64,000 nucleotides of DNA. Origin: Colwellia sp. Arc7-635 (GTDB taxonomy: Bacteria; Pseudomonadota; Gammaproteobacteria; Enterobacterales; Alteromonadaceae). How positions within the stretch are numbered: the first letter of the stretch is position 1; each line of letters starts with the position of its first letter. The position numbers were made by a program, and so were the translations under genes. The stretch covers positions 434,001 through 498,000 of the forward strand of contig NZ_CP034660.1 in NCBI RefSeq assembly GCF_003971255.1, written 5' to 3'. The notes beneath the pieces were generated by a model. It saw nothing but the letters and a program-made list of their open reading frames with translations. It was not told where the DNA came from and made no database searches. Positions 18,653 to 27,913 of this stretch are shown piece after piece.

Positions 18653-18883
18653 ATGACATTATCCGAATTAACCGTGAATCAACAAGCTCGTATTCGTTAT
18701 TTACCTGAAAATTTCGATTTAAGTGCGCAGCTAATTGAGCAGGGCTTTGCCTTAAAAAGTGATATTTCTTTGGCGCATCGAGCACCATTTAATGGTCCGC
18801 TTGCCTTTCATCTGCATGGCACAAAAATATGCATACCGGTTGCTATCGCTAAACAAATTAAAATTGAGCTATTAACAACATGA
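18653..18883 (+). CDS. feoA: Ferrous iron transport protein FeoA
   Basis: A 76-residue SH3-like cytosolic protein that supports FeoB. LSELTVNQQARIRYL at the N-terminus and the basic beta-barrel pattern fit. The start is set at ATG 18653, since the upstream in-frame ATG at 18623 falls within the Fur box; AAGG is 11 bp upstream. Its TGA overlaps the feoB ATG (ATGA). Confidence 0.9.
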   Translation: MTLSELTVNQQARIRYLPENFDLSAQLIEQGFALKSDISLAHRAPFNGPLAFHLHGTKICIPVAIAKQIKIELLTT

Positions 18884-21060
18884 TCGAACAAAACTTTGCA
18901 CTGATCGGTTTTGCAAACTCTGGAAAAAGTACCTTATTTAATGCCTTGTCAGGGGCAAAACAAAAAACAGGTAACTGGACGGGTGTTACTGTTGCCGCTA
19001 AACAGCAACGGTGCTTATTAAATAACAAGCAGACGTTACTTTCAGATTTACCGGGTATTAGTTCGCTAGCGCAGCGTAATCAGCAAGGTAAAGACTTGTC
19101 GATTAGCCAAGATTTTATTAGTGCGCAAGCTATTGATTGCATCATTAACGTTATTGACGCCACACAACTTAAGCGCCAACTGTATTTAACGACACAATTG
19201 CTTGAACTGGGTTTACCCATGATTGTGGTACTTAATAAAGTTGATCGTAAAGAAGCTGCAAATATAGATCTGAAAAAACTTTCTGAATTTTTGGGTTGTC
19301 CAGTTGTTGCGGAAAATAGTATTGGCAAAAATGCAGGTCGAGCGATAATCGCCGCGTTACAGCATATTCCTAGCCCGAGAGCCAAGGGTAATTTATTAGT
19401 TTTACCTGAGGACTTAGCCGACTACGAAGGCATGCCGCTTGAATTAGAGCGCAAAGCTTGTAGTAAAGCACAAGGTTGTCAGTCAACTGATAAAAATGCC
19501 ATGGCAGTGATGCAGGCCAGATACGACTTTATTCATCAGGTGTTGGCAGAAACTGTGACAGCACCGTTAGATAATTCCCGCCTAAGTGATAAGTTAGATC
19601 GCTGGATGCTACATCCTGTATTAGGAGTTCCGATATTCTTAGTGATGATGTATTTGTTATTCATGTTTGCGATTAATGTCGGTAGTGCTTTTATTGATTT
19701 TTTTGATATTTTAGCTGGCGCGATATTTGTAGATTATCCATTACATTTTCTCAGTAGTTTTAACTTACCTGAATGGCTAATTACTATTTTAAGTGGCGTT
19801 GGGCTAGGTATTCAAACTGTTGCCACTTTCATCCCCGTTATTGCTTGTTTATTTATTGGTTTATCGGTACTAGAAAGTAGTGGTTATTTAGCCCGAGCAG
19901 CTTTTGTTGTTGACACCGCTATGCAAAAAATTGGTTTGCCTGGCAAAGCCTTTGTGCCATTGATTGTTGGTTTTGGTTGTACCGTGCCGGCGGTGATGTC
20001 AGCACGTATTCTAGACAATGAACGTGAAAGAATTACAACCGTGATGATGTCACCGTTTATGTCTTGTGGCGCTCGCTTACCTGTTTACGCTTTATTTGCG
20101 GCAGCCTTTTTTCCTGAGTCAGGACAAAACTTAGTTTTCTTGTTGTATCTTATTGGTATTGCAGCGGCATTGTTTACAGGTCTATTGTTAAAGAAAACGA
20201 TTTTAATGGGTAAAAATTCTATTAATATTATGGAATTACCTTTGTACGAATGGCCAAAACTATCTTATTTATATAAGCGTGTTTGGCAACGTACGCGTTC
20301 ATTTGTTGTCGGTGCAGGTAAAACCATTGTTGTTGTGGTGTGTATTTTAAACTTCTTTAACTCTTTGGGTAGTGATGGTGAGTTTGGTCACCATGACAGC
20401 GCGGATTCGCTGTTAAGTATGAGTGCACAAGTGGTTACACCTTTACTCGCACCTATGGGTGTGAAAGAGGATAACTGGCAAGCAAGTGTTGGTATTATTA
20501 CCGGTCTGTTTGCAAAAGAAGCCTTAGTCGCTACTTTTAATAGTTTATATTCACCAGCGTCTGAAGAGCCAACAGAGCCTGATTCTTTGTCAGATTTATG
20601 GCAACAAGCGGTCACCAGTATTAGTGATAACTTGGGTGGAATAGAAGCCGATGATCCGTTGGGTACTGACATTGGTGATGTTTCAAGTATTGAAGCCGCG
20701 GCAGAAGAACAAGGCGTTTCAGAAAGCACCATTACTATCATGCAAGCTGCTTTTGCTGGAAAAATAGGCGCATTTTGCTACTTACTCTTTATTTTACTTT
20801 ATACACCATGTGCTGCGGCAATGGGGGCGATTAAAAATGAAGTAGGGACAAATTGGGCTATATTTGCCGCGTTATGGAGTTTTACCTTGGCTTACTTATC
20901 TGCAACCGCGTGCTACCAAATCGCCGTATTCTCATCACAACCACTTGATTCATTTATTAGTCTTGTGTTTGTTGTCGCTGTATTTTTGAGTATTTATTAT
21001 GGGCTCAAACGAGCAGGTGGGAAAATACTCACAATACCTACCGTCGTGTCGTATCGTTAA
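18880..21060 (+). CDS. feoB: Ferrous iron transporter FeoB
   Basis: Main Fe(II) permease of the inner membrane. 726 residues: an N-terminal G domain (G1 GFANSGKST at 10-18, G3 DLPG near 59, G4 NKVD near 120), then two Gate domains and about ten membrane helices, with the conserved GCTVPAVMSAR and SCGARLPVYALFAA stretches. No feoC gene follows. Iron-repressed through the Fur box before feoA. Confidence 0.96.
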   Translation: MIEQNFALIGFANSGKSTLFNALSGAKQKTGNWTGVTVAAKQQRCLLNNKQTLLSDLPGISSLAQRNQQGKDLSISQDFISAQAIDCIINVIDATQLKRQLYLTTQLLELGLPMIVVLNKVDRKEAANIDLKKLSEFLGCPVVAENSIGKNAGRAIIAALQHIPSPRAKGNLLVLPEDLADYEGMPLELERKACSKAQGCQSTDKNAMAVMQARYDFIHQVLAETVTAPLDNSRLSDKLDRWMLHPVLGVPIFLVMMYLLFMFAINVGSAFIDFFDILAGAIFVDYPLHFLSSFNLPEWLITILSGVGLGIQTVATFIPVIACLFIGLSVLESSGYLARAAFVVDTAMQKIGLPGKAFVPLIVGFGCTVPAVMSARILDNERERITTVMMSPFMSCGARLPVYALFAAAFFPESGQNLVFLLYLIGIAAALFTGLLLKKTILMGKNSINIMELPLYEWPKLSYLYKRVWQRTRSFVVGAGKTIVVVVCILNFFNSLGSDGEFGHHDSADSLLSMSAQVVTPLLAPMGVKEDNWQASVGIITGLFAKEALVATFNSLYSPASEEPTEPDSLSDLWQQAVTSISDNLGGIEADDPLGTDIGDVSSIEAAAEEQGVSESTITIMQAAFAGKIGAFCYLLFILLYTPCAAAMGAIKNEVGTNWAIFAALWSFTLAYLSATACYQIAVFSSQPLDSFISLVFVVAVFLSIYYGLKRAGGKILTIPTVVSYR

Positions 21061-21068
21061 TAATATCT

Positions 21069-21095
21069 AGCACGAGCTTTAAATAAGCTCGTGCT
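21069..21095. terminator. Stem-loop after feoB
   Basis: AGCACGAGCTT and AAGCTCGTGCT form 11-bp arms around five bases; T tract is poor. Probable feoAB terminator. Confidence 0.6.
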
Positions 21096-21166
21096 GCTTA
21101 TCTTGTCGCACATCGTCTAGCTGTATAAGCTATAATTGAATTACGCTAATATTTAATGTTGAAATT

Positions 21167-21559
21167 ATGAATAACCTAGAAGCTAAGCATTATTTGCTGG
21201 ATAAAACTGAAGCCGTTGAATATTTTCCATTTGGCCCTGATGTCAGTGTTTTTAAAGTAAAGCATAAAATGTTTGCGACATTATCGCTGGGCAACGGTAC
21301 TGAAAAAGGTACCGATGGTAAAATGGCCGGACACTATTGTATTAACTTAAAATGCGATCGTGATGAAGCGGCTTCATTGCGTGATATTTTTTCCGCTGTT
21401 ATACCGGGATATCATATGAATAAAGCCCAATGGAATACAGTGATTTTGGATGGTTCAATTCCACAGGGTGAAATCGAACGTATGATTGATAATTCTTATA
21501 TGTTGGTGGTCAGTAAAATGACTAAGGCAGATCAAGCGTCACTGTTAATTCACTCGTAA
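21167..21559 (+). CDS. MmcQ/YjbR family protein (DUF419)
   Basis: 130 residues of the MmcQ/YjbR double-wing fold: KHYLLDKTEAVEYFPFGPD at the start, central KMFATL and NLKCD segments, then PGYHMNKAQWNTVILDG and the closing helix with SYMLVVSKMTKAD. A DNA-binding-like fold of unclear role. Single gene, convergent with the hydrolase. Confidence 0.85.
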   Translation: MNNLEAKHYLLDKTEAVEYFPFGPDVSVFKVKHKMFATLSLGNGTEKGTDGKMAGHYCINLKCDRDEAASLRDIFSAVIPGYHMNKAQWNTVILDGSIPQGEIERMIDNSYMLVVSKMTKADQASLLIHS

Positions 21560-21620
21560 ATTACTATATTGTTTCCGCTTAATGTCGTGCCTGTAAGAAG
21601 CGTTGGATTGCTATCAGTTG

Positions 21621-22484
21621 TTAATGATCTGCTAGCCAATTTGACGCATGACTCCATAGAACTTGAGATTTTCTGCTAAAAAATTTCATATGGCCTATTT
21701 CATCTAATGCGTAATCATTAGGTGATAAAGTGAGCCTTTGGGCACTTAATTTTGTGAATACCGAGAGCATATCATCAACATTTGCATTAATGGCGATGTC
21801 GTCGTCTGTGGCATTGACCCACATTGAAGGGGTGGTTAAATCGTCGTATAAGTGATGATGTATGGTTTTGCCGAAAGCGGCTTTTACATAACCTTCACTG
21901 TTGCACCACTCTCGCCATTGTTGAGCTACTGCTTTGGGTAAAGGTTCGCCCATACCAACCCACTGAGTTTTTGTGTAACCAAAAAGCGCATTATTCAATG
22001 GAATAAAAAAATTCATGAAAAAGTGCGCTTTAATCGAATGTAATGGTGCCATGTTTTTTAATTGTCCCGATGAACAGGCAACATTAAAAATAGAACTTAG
22101 TTCTTGAGCATTATGCATTAAGCCAACGAGTTGCCCACCAGCACTATGTCCTATTAAATGGTATTTAGTCCTGGGGAATGCAGTTTTAAGTTGCTCGAGT
22201 ACCGCAGGCATATCCTTTTCACCCCAACATTGCAGTGACGTATCGCTATTTTTTATCTCACTAAGCAATGATCCACCAATGCCTCTGTTATCAAAGGTAA
22301 TAACGCCATAACCCGCTTCAGCAATGAAAGTAGCGAAGTTTGCATAAAATTGTCTTTTTATGCCGGTGGCAGGACCGATTAATACTGCCCCCTTTAAGGC
22401 TTTTTTAGGCGAGTAGGTGGTTGCTGCAAGTACAAAATTGTCGGCACAAATGATTTTTGATTCAGTAATATAAACGTTAGACAT
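21621..22484 (-). CDS. Alpha/beta hydrolase
   Basis: 287 residues. Nucleophile elbow GHSAGG near residue 112, oxyanion-region GPATGIKRQFY near 40, late Asp in TDDDIAIN and His in DEIGHMKFF, so the triad is complete. Resembles the YpfH/UCP037442 serine hydrolases used on small esters or acyl chains; substrate unknown. Start taken at ATG 22484; a TTG at 22508 is in frame, and neither has a good ribosome-binding site. Confidence 0.8.
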   Translation of the reverse strand: MSNVYITESKIICADNFVLAATTYSPKKALKGAVLIGPATGIKRQFYANFATFIAEAGYGVITFDNRGIGGSLLSEIKNSDTSLQCWGEKDMPAVLEQLKTAFPRTKYHLIGHSAGGQLVGLMHNAQELSSIFNVACSSGQLKNMAPLHSIKAHFFMNFFIPLNNALFGYTKTQWVGMGEPLPKAVAQQWREWCNSEGYVKAAFGKTIHHHLYDDLTTPSMWVNATDDDIAINANVDDMLSVFTKLSAQRLTLSPNDYALDEIGHMKFFSRKSQVLWSHASNWLADH

Positions 22485-22557
22485 AAAATGTAGTGCTCTG
22501 GCATGCAAAGTCGCATTCTGATGGTATGACCAGTTTTAAAGCTTTAGATGATAAAAA

Positions 22558-22576
22558 TCAAGTGGCTTGGGTATAT
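22558..22576. repeat. Solo MITE terminus
   Basis: TCAAGTGGCTTGGGTATAT is an exact inverse copy of the left end of the MITE at 6497-6813, here without a partner end. Sits just upstream of an ECF-type promoter. Confidence 0.6.
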
Positions 22577-22581
22577 ATGTT

Positions 22582-22610
22582 TGATCTGAATTTGTGCTTG
22601 TCTCGTATTG
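22582..22610 (+). promoter_or_regulatory. ECF sigma (ChrR-linked) promoter before HAD-CIA30 operon
   Basis: TGATCT-N16-CGTATTG, same spacing as the promoter of the ECF sigma gene at 47926. Leader of about 95 bases to the TTG start. Confidence 0.55.
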
Positions 22611-22709
22611 CTTGCTAATAGTAACGTAGCGTTAGTAAATTGCATTACGTTTGAGTCATTGTTTAATTAGTTGTTCAGCTAATTTTTGATTTCTAGGAGT
22701 AGTAAATAA

Positions 22710-23342
22710 TTGTTAGCACATAAACTGTTAGGTGTGATATTCGACCTTGATGACACCTTAGTGTCGTCTGCTTTAAATTTTGACGAAATAAGAAAGTCGC
22801 TAGGTTGTACAGCTGGCGTCGACTTACTAGATTTTGTTGCTGCCTTGCCTATAGAACAGCAAATTGACGCCAATGAGCAATTACTTACCTACGAAATCAA
22901 TGACGCAATGAATGCGAAGAAGATGCCTGGTACGGAGCAATTATTGGCGCTACTCTCTGACTTAGGGATACCTTGCGCTATTGTTACACGTAACTGTCGT
23001 CAAGCAGCTGCAATTAAAGTGAGCAATAATAATATTGATATTGCACTGGTATTAACCCGTGAAGATCATAAAGCGAAGCCCGCGCCTGATGCGTTATTAC
23101 ATATTGCAAAACTATGGCAAATAGCCCCAAAAAATTTACTTTACGTTGGTGATTATTTATATGACCTGCAAGCCGCGGCAAATGCCAAAACAATGTCGAG
23201 CCTAGTGACTAATGGCAAAACGTCTCATTATGCTCATTTAGCAGATATTGTCGTGGATGACCTGATTGAGCTAAGCGATAAAATTCAAGCCGAATTTATT
23301 TGTGATTCTGTTCATGGTGCTAGTGAGTTGTTGGGTCATTAG
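22710..23342 (+). CDS. HAD-superfamily hydrolase (phosphoglycolate-phosphatase-like)
   Basis: 210 residues with all HAD motifs: I FDLDDTLV near 11, II IVTRN near 92, III HKAKPAPD with catalytic Lys near 118, IV VGDYLYDLQAA near 143. The subfamily IA cap lies between motifs I and II. TTG start at 22710 with AGGAG upstream. Followed after 33 bp by the CIA30 gene, presumably one transcript driven by the promoter at 22582. Physiological substrate unknown. Confidence 0.85.
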   Translation: MLAHKLLGVIFDLDDTLVSSALNFDEIRKSLGCTAGVDLLDFVAALPIEQQIDANEQLLTYEINDAMNAKKMPGTEQLLALLSDLGIPCAIVTRNCRQAAAIKVSNNNIDIALVLTREDHKAKPAPDALLHIAKLWQIAPKNLLYVGDYLYDLQAAANAKTMSSLVTNGKTSHYAHLADIVVDDLIELSDKIQAEFICDSVHGASELLGH

Positions 23343-23375
23343 ATAGTTAATTAGTGAGTGATAAATAGGTGGGAT

Positions 23376-23993
23376 ATGCGAAATATTACAAAGTTTTTAT
23401 TGTTATCTATCAGTACGCTTAGCGCTGCTGAAGGTTATGCTTGGCAGCAAGGTAATCTACAAATTAATCAGCAAAAAATTGTCACTTCGAATAGCGAGAA
23501 CGCCTTTATGATTGATTTTTCTCAACAACAAATATCTGATAGTTGGCGTATTACTAATGATGGCGTAATGGGCGGGAAGTCGCGAGGCGAGTTTTTGCTA
23601 CAGTCTGAAAGCGCGTTATTTAAAGGCGATATCTCACTCGATAATAATGGCGGCTTTAGTTCGGTATTTCATCCAATAGAACCATTGGCTGAAGCACTAG
23701 ATAAAGTTACTATCGATATAGCCGGCGATGGCTTAACTTATCAACTAAGAATGGTGGTAAACCATGAAGGTTATCGCTTGTCCTATAAACATGACTTTAA
23801 TACCTTAGCAAAGCAACGACAAACCTTAAGCTTTACGTTGGCTGACTTTCAAGCTTCTTTTCGGGGCCGTATTCTTGATAATGCCCCGACATTGTTATCA
23901 CAAGATATTCGCGAAATTGGTTTTTTAGTGACGAATAAGACGGCAGGACCATTTGAATTAACTATTTTTAGTCTGCAGCTCGATACCAAATAA
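23376..23993 (+). CDS. CIA30-family secreted protein
   Basis: 205 residues with a signal peptide (MRNITKFLLLSISTLSAAEGYA) followed by a CIA30 (complex I intermediate-associated protein 30) beta-sandwich: SWRITNDGVMGGKSRGEF near 50, GGFSSV near 90, and the final EIGFLVTNKTAGPFELTI strand. Bacterial members are of unknown function. GGTGGG before ATG 23376 sets the start rather than an upstream in-frame codon at 23358. Confidence 0.85.
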   Translation: MRNITKFLLLSISTLSAAEGYAWQQGNLQINQQKIVTSNSENAFMIDFSQQQISDSWRITNDGVMGGKSRGEFLLQSESALFKGDISLDNNGGFSSVFHPIEPLAEALDKVTIDIAGDGLTYQLRMVVNHEGYRLSYKHDFNTLAKQRQTLSFTLADFQASFRGRILDNAPTLLSQDIREIGFLVTNKTAGPFELTIFSLQLDTK

Positions 23994-24090
23994 CACGTTA
24001 CTAATTACACCTTACTAAATAATAATAATAATAATACTTGCTAAGTTGTAGCTATGTTATCAAAGCACAGTTAATACTTAGCAAGCTATG

Positions 24091-24251
24091 ATACCAATTG
24101 AAATAAGCAATCGATCTTTTTAAGGCGGTTTAAATCGTCAATAACTGCGTTGCTTTCAATCCCAATAGCCAGCTATTACTCAATCAAGCGCCTTGTTCTT
24201 GAACCATTTATCCGCGCTTAAAATTGATCAATAACTTATTACATTTGGTAT
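24091..24251. repeat. MITE-like element with about 40-bp imperfect terminal inverted repeats
   Basis: The left end begins ATACCAATTGAAATAAG and the right end reads, inverted, ATACCAAATGTAATAAG; similarity continues inwards through GATC and TTTTAAG for about 40 bp. 161 bp in total, no gene. Inserted between the convergent CIA30 and SDR genes, after an (AAT)n run at about 24017-24036. Confidence 0.65.
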
Positions 24252-24254
24252 TAC

Positions 24255-25001
24255 CTACCAATTGATAGATTCACCCTGCCAATCGAGGTAGCTTGCTGTT
24301 TGATCTAATGGCGCATGCTCAACAATGCTCAACAGTTGTTTAGCAACAAATTCAGCACTAAAAAGCTTATTAGTGGGAACATTCTTTTGAAAGGGTTTTG
24401 ATAACGGCGTATCGGTTGTCCCCGGATGAAAAGCAATTAATTTAATGTTTTTTGCGCGTCGAGCAAGCTCTATTGATGCAGTTTTTACCATCATATTTAA
24501 TGCCGCTTTAGATGCGCGGTAACTATACCAACCGCCTAAACGATTATCACTGATACTGCCAACTCGGGCACTAAATAGCACGAATTTGCAGGGTGACTTC
24601 CCTGTCAATAAAGGCGTTAACTTTTGTATCCACAACATTGGCGTTAATGTGTTTGATGTCATGACTTGCAAAAATGCTTGTGCATCGAAATCTTCTAAGC
24701 GCTTTTCGGGCTGAATATTGTCGTTATGTAATACACCATTGCAGACAAATACACGACTGATCGGCGCGCTATCAAATGCTGCCAATTGTGCCACTGCTTT
24801 GTCGATTGACTCAGCTTGATAGTCTGCAACGGTGATTTTTTTTATCTTAGTTGTATCAAAGTCAAAATCGGCATTATCAAAATTGCTGAAGTCTCGGCTA
24901 ATCAATATCAGCGCGGTATTTTTTTCGGCTTGTGTTTGTAGCGCAATAGCTTTACCTATGTCGCTATTTGCGCCGATGATCAGTGTTTGTTCGGTTATCA
25001 T
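24255..25001 (-). CDS. SDR-family oxidoreductase (C-factor-like)
   Basis: 248 residues. NAD(P)-binding GANSDIGKA at 9-17, FVCNG in place of NNAG near 88, catalytic Ser near 145 and YSYRASK near 158, then HPGTTDTPLSKPF. Last gene of a flavin reductase-DCC-SDR operon; its start overlaps the DCC gene by 38 bp. SDRs of this type recur near photolyase/ChrR loci, and the operon carries a ChrR-type promoter. Confidence 0.88.
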   Translation of the reverse strand: MITEQTLIIGANSDIGKAIALQTQAEKNTALILISRDFSNFDNADFDFDTTKIKKITVADYQAESIDKAVAQLAAFDSAPISRVFVCNGVLHNDNIQPEKRLEDFDAQAFLQVMTSNTLTPMLWIQKLTPLLTGKSPCKFVLFSARVGSISDNRLGGWYSYRASKAALNMMVKTASIELARRAKNIKLIAFHPGTTDTPLSKPFQKNVPTNKLFSAEFVAKQLLSIVEHAPLDQTASYLDWQGESINW

Positions 25002-25389
25002 AACAAGTTCCTGAAGTGCAGTGAGTGGCTTTTATATTGAATGCTTTAGCAAGCAATGCCGAAATTTGATGGCGATATTTAGCTAACAATAAATACACGC
25101 AATGGCTTATTTCTTTAACTATCGGCCAATTTAATGGTGCAACCCAAAAACCTTTGCCCACTATAGTCCACGCACGATGTGTAACCTCAAGGCCGAGCAA
25201 AAGTTGTCCGTTATAGTGACCATGTAAAATTTTCATGGCTTGATCAAAGCTAACGTCGGGGTAGCGCAAAGCGAAATCATGTTTGTGTATATCAACTAAA
25301 TTAATAAGCTGGTTTTTATCATGTTTTTTTAGTTTCGCCATTTCTGTTGCGCACATCGGGCAATGGCCGTCATAAAAAATTGTTAGCAT
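24964..25389 (-). CDS. DCC-family thiol-disulfide protein (DUF393)
   Basis: 141 residues. The family signature FYDGHCPMCATEM near residue 5 gives the DxxCxxC motif (thioredoxin-like fold), followed by KILHGHYNGQLLLGLEVTHRAW typical of DUF393. Predicted redox or metal-binding role. Middle gene of the operon, 75 bp after the flavin reductase gene and overlapping the SDR gene. Confidence 0.88.
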   Translation of the reverse strand: MLTIFYDGHCPMCATEMAKLKKHDKNQLINLVDIHKHDFALRYPDVSFDQAMKILHGHYNGQLLLGLEVTHRAWTIVGKGFWVAPLNWPIVKEISHCVYLLLAKYRHQISALLAKAFNIKATHCTSGTCYDNRTNTDHRRK

Positions 25390-25464
25390 GGAGTATCTCC
25401 AAAATACTTTATTGATAGAGGCTTAACGTTTATCTACCTGAGCCAGCATATTGCAACTGACTTG

Positions 25465-26130
25465 TTAGGTGAATAACTGTTCTGCCTCACCGTCAAGTGA
25501 GAGTTTAGTCAGCAGCTGCTCTGGTTTCGCATAACTTAAGCGCGATAACCTTTTACTGGTATGGTAGCTGTCTAAACCAGAGACCATGACAGTATTTAAT
25601 GATTCAATATCAATATAACCATCGTCTTTAATGGCCGCTTTAGGGCACATAATATGGGTGATTTCGCCAATGACTAATAAAGTACCGTTGAGTTCAATGG
25701 GCACTATTTCTTTTAACGTTAACGAGTATTTTAGCTGGCTTTCTTTAACGAATGGCGCATCAACACCCTCGATAATTTCAGGCGTTAGGCCTGTTTGTTT
25801 AAATTCACACTCATCAGCACCATAGCTTGCAGACGTTTGGTGAGCCGCGCGCCAAAAATTCTCATTTATTTGATTAATAGTAAAATGTTTAGTTTGTTGG
25901 ATATTTTCTAGAGTATGGCGTTCAACACTGTGCGGACGAGTAATAAAGCCGACTAAAGCAGGGGAAGCACCTAGATGAAAAACTGAGCTGAAAATAGCTA
26001 AGTTATTAACACCTAAGTTGTTGCGCGTGCCAATAAGGTTAGCACTTTTGAATCCAGACAAGCTATTGATGACATGAGCCCGGTAACGCGGTGCCATGTT
26101 ACTCAGTTCATTACGATTGATATTTTGCAT
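25465..26130 (-). CDS. Flavin reductase-like FMN-binding protein
   Basis: 221 residues of the flavin reductase split-barrel family (PF01613 type). The N-terminus NMAPRYRAHVINSLSGFKSANLIGT is followed by flavin-contact region NLAIFSSVFHLGASPALVGF and RPHSVERHTLENI. First gene of the operon with DCC and SDR genes; ECF-type promoter 37 bp upstream. Likely an oxidoreductase in the photo-oxidative response, by context. Confidence 0.85.
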   Translation of the reverse strand: MQNINRNELSNMAPRYRAHVINSLSGFKSANLIGTRNNLGVNNLAIFSSVFHLGASPALVGFITRPHSVERHTLENIQQTKHFTINQINENFWRAAHQTSASYGADECEFKQTGLTPEIIEGVDAPFVKESQLKYSLTLKEIVPIELNGTLLVIGEITHIMCPKAAIKDDGYIDIESLNTVMVSGLDSYHTSKRLSRLSYAKPEQLLTKLSLDGEAEQLFT

Positions 26131-26166
26131 TTACCTTTGGCCGTATAAATTTCCTTAGTGGTTAAT

Positions 26167-26195
26167 TATTACGTAATTAATCACTTTTACGATCA
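26167..26195 (-). promoter_or_regulatory. ECF sigma (ChrR-linked) promoter before flavin reductase operon
   Basis: Read on the minus strand: TGATCG-N16-CGTAATA, with about 30 bases of leader to the ATG at 26130. Same pattern and spacing as the promoters at 43-48 kb. Confidence 0.65.
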
Positions 26196-26898
26196 CTTAT
26201 GTCTTAACTCAGCATCAATTAACTGAGCCGAGGAGCATTAATGATCCTGTAAGCAAAGGTAAAAATGTTGTTTTGAGCACTATGATCATTTGTACTAGTC
26301 GTTGCTATAAAAATAAGTGCAAATATTTTTACCCGTTATCGACTTGCTCAAATCTGCATTTTGAAGTCGAGAGGGTGTATATGGCCTAGCTAAATTAAAT
26401 AATGTAATAAGCTTTTTTACCGGTAATTGATAATATTTTTGTTCGAGGGAGTTGTAGTGGTTTTATTTGTTGGGACTTTTTTCATTTTAAGAAGGCAAAA
26501 GGTCTTTTGATACTTAGTTGAATTCTGATAAGTTAGAATTAATGATTATCGCTATAAAGGTGCTTTTAGTGGCAATAGTAGGCGCTTTAAACGCACAGTC
26601 AAACTAGAAAAATTAAACTAATATTGGTTAAGCAGCCATGGAATTAACATCATTTCTATTGTGCTAATTATTTTCTTAAATTAAATATAGATTAAAAAGC
26701 ATATTGAAAACTTAGCTGCTAATATTATATTCAATATACCTCGATTTGACAAAATATCGTCCTTAAGAAGTATTACCCGTAAAGAGTAGTTATAGTTTAT
26801 TAAACTTATATATTTTTAGGTATATGTTTAGGTATATGTTCAGGTTATCAATAATAAGCACTCAAAAGTGCACGAGATAACATTAGAGGTTGAACGTT
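26196..26898. other. Intergenic region before the binding-protein/diguanylate cyclase operon
   Basis: About 700 bp. A tandem pair of TTTAGGTATATG lies at 26815-26838. An AATTCT/AGAATT small stem lies near 26520. CTGCATTTTGAAG at about 26356 resembles a decayed MITE end. No gene recognised. Confidence 0.4.
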
Positions 26899-27900
26899 TT
26901 GCATAAAAAAAATTTATTTTTATCACTAATCATTGTGCTAGTTATTATCGGTCTTGGGATCATTTCTTTTGATCTACAAAACCTTTGGAGCAAGCCTAGA
27001 TATCACGTGACAATTGCAGTCTCAAAAACCCCCTTATCTAGCCCATTTTATATTGCTAAATCTATTAAAGCTTTCAATGACACCTGTGTTGAAGTTGAAT
27101 ATAACGAGGTTTTGGGTGGGCAAGTTGCCTTTGATAAAGTGATGAACAGCGAAGTCGATTTTGGCACTAGTTCTGATTCTGTCATTGCTTTTCAAACGCT
27201 AACTGACAATGCATTTGTCACTCATGCAATGTTTGTACAGTCGGATAATGATGTGAAATTGGTTACCCGTGCCGCTGATCAATTTAGATCCACAGAGGAT
27301 CTAAAGGGTAAGCGAATAGGTGTTACTAAAGGAACGTCTAGTGAGTATCTGTTAAGCACCTTGCTCGCTATCGAAGGCTTAAGTTTTGAGGACGTTGAAC
27401 TGTATCACTATAGCCCCCAAGAATTGATAGAAGGATTTCAGAATAATGAGGTGGATGCAATTCTTCCGTGGGAACCCTTTGTTTTCGAAGTGTCACAATT
27501 ACTCGGTGAGCAAGTCAAGATTCATGATACTAAAAGCTTAAGTACCTTGAGTTTCAATTTAATATCTCAAACGGCAGATGGTCAGCTGGTAGAAAAAGCA
27601 ACGTGTGTTATCCAAGGATTACGTACCGCGATAGATTACATCGCATTGCATCCAGAAGAAGCTAAACAAATAGTTATCGCTGAACTTGATTTAGAGCCTG
27701 CATTTATTGATTGGGTTTGGCCTGATTATATTTTTAAACTTGGTTTAAATCAGTCATTGGTACTCAACATTCGATCACAAGCGACTTGGGCGATGGAAAC
27801 ACAAATGAGTGAATCGAGGAGCGTTCCGCATTCAGAGCATTTTGTCGATAGTCGAGCATTGTTACAAGTCGACCCTGGGGCTGTAAATATATCACGGTAA
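26899..27900 (+). CDS. Membrane-anchored substrate-binding protein, NMT1/SsuA type
   Basis: 333 residues: an uncleaved-looking N-terminal hydrophobic segment (about 6-25), then an NMT1/THI5-like type II periplasmic binding fold (VTIAVSKTPLSSPFYIAK, GTSSDSVIAFQTL, LKGKRIGVTKGTSSEYLL, VDAILPWEPFVFEV). No permease or ATPase gene is nearby; instead the next gene, 13 bp on, is a membrane diguanylate cyclase. This suggests a sensory role feeding c-di-GMP rather than uptake. TTG start at 26899 fits the GAGG at 26886; the TTG at 26890 is too close to it. Confidence 0.8.
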   Translation: MHKKNLFLSLIIVLVIIGLGIISFDLQNLWSKPRYHVTIAVSKTPLSSPFYIAKSIKAFNDTCVEVEYNEVLGGQVAFDKVMNSEVDFGTSSDSVIAFQTLTDNAFVTHAMFVQSDNDVKLVTRAADQFRSTEDLKGKRIGVTKGTSSEYLLSTLLAIEGLSFEDVELYHYSPQELIEGFQNNEVDAILPWEPFVFEVSQLLGEQVKIHDTKSLSTLSFNLISQTADGQLVEKATCVIQGLRTAIDYIALHPEEAKQIVIAELDLEPAFIDWVWPDYIFKLGLNQSLVLNIRSQATWAMETQMSESRSVPHSEHFVDSRALLQVDPGAVNISR

Positions 27901-27913
27901 ATAAGGGTGTTTT

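Noticed and set aside
22710-23342. Calling the HAD gene gph
   Set aside because: Motifs fit the Gph-like subfamily, but it is not in the rpe-gph-trpS position and is linked to CIA30, so the substrate is left open.
26240-26310. TGATCC and TGATCA in the 26.2 kb intergenic region
   Set aside because: Neither is followed by CGTA at N16 (AATGTT and CTATAAA instead).
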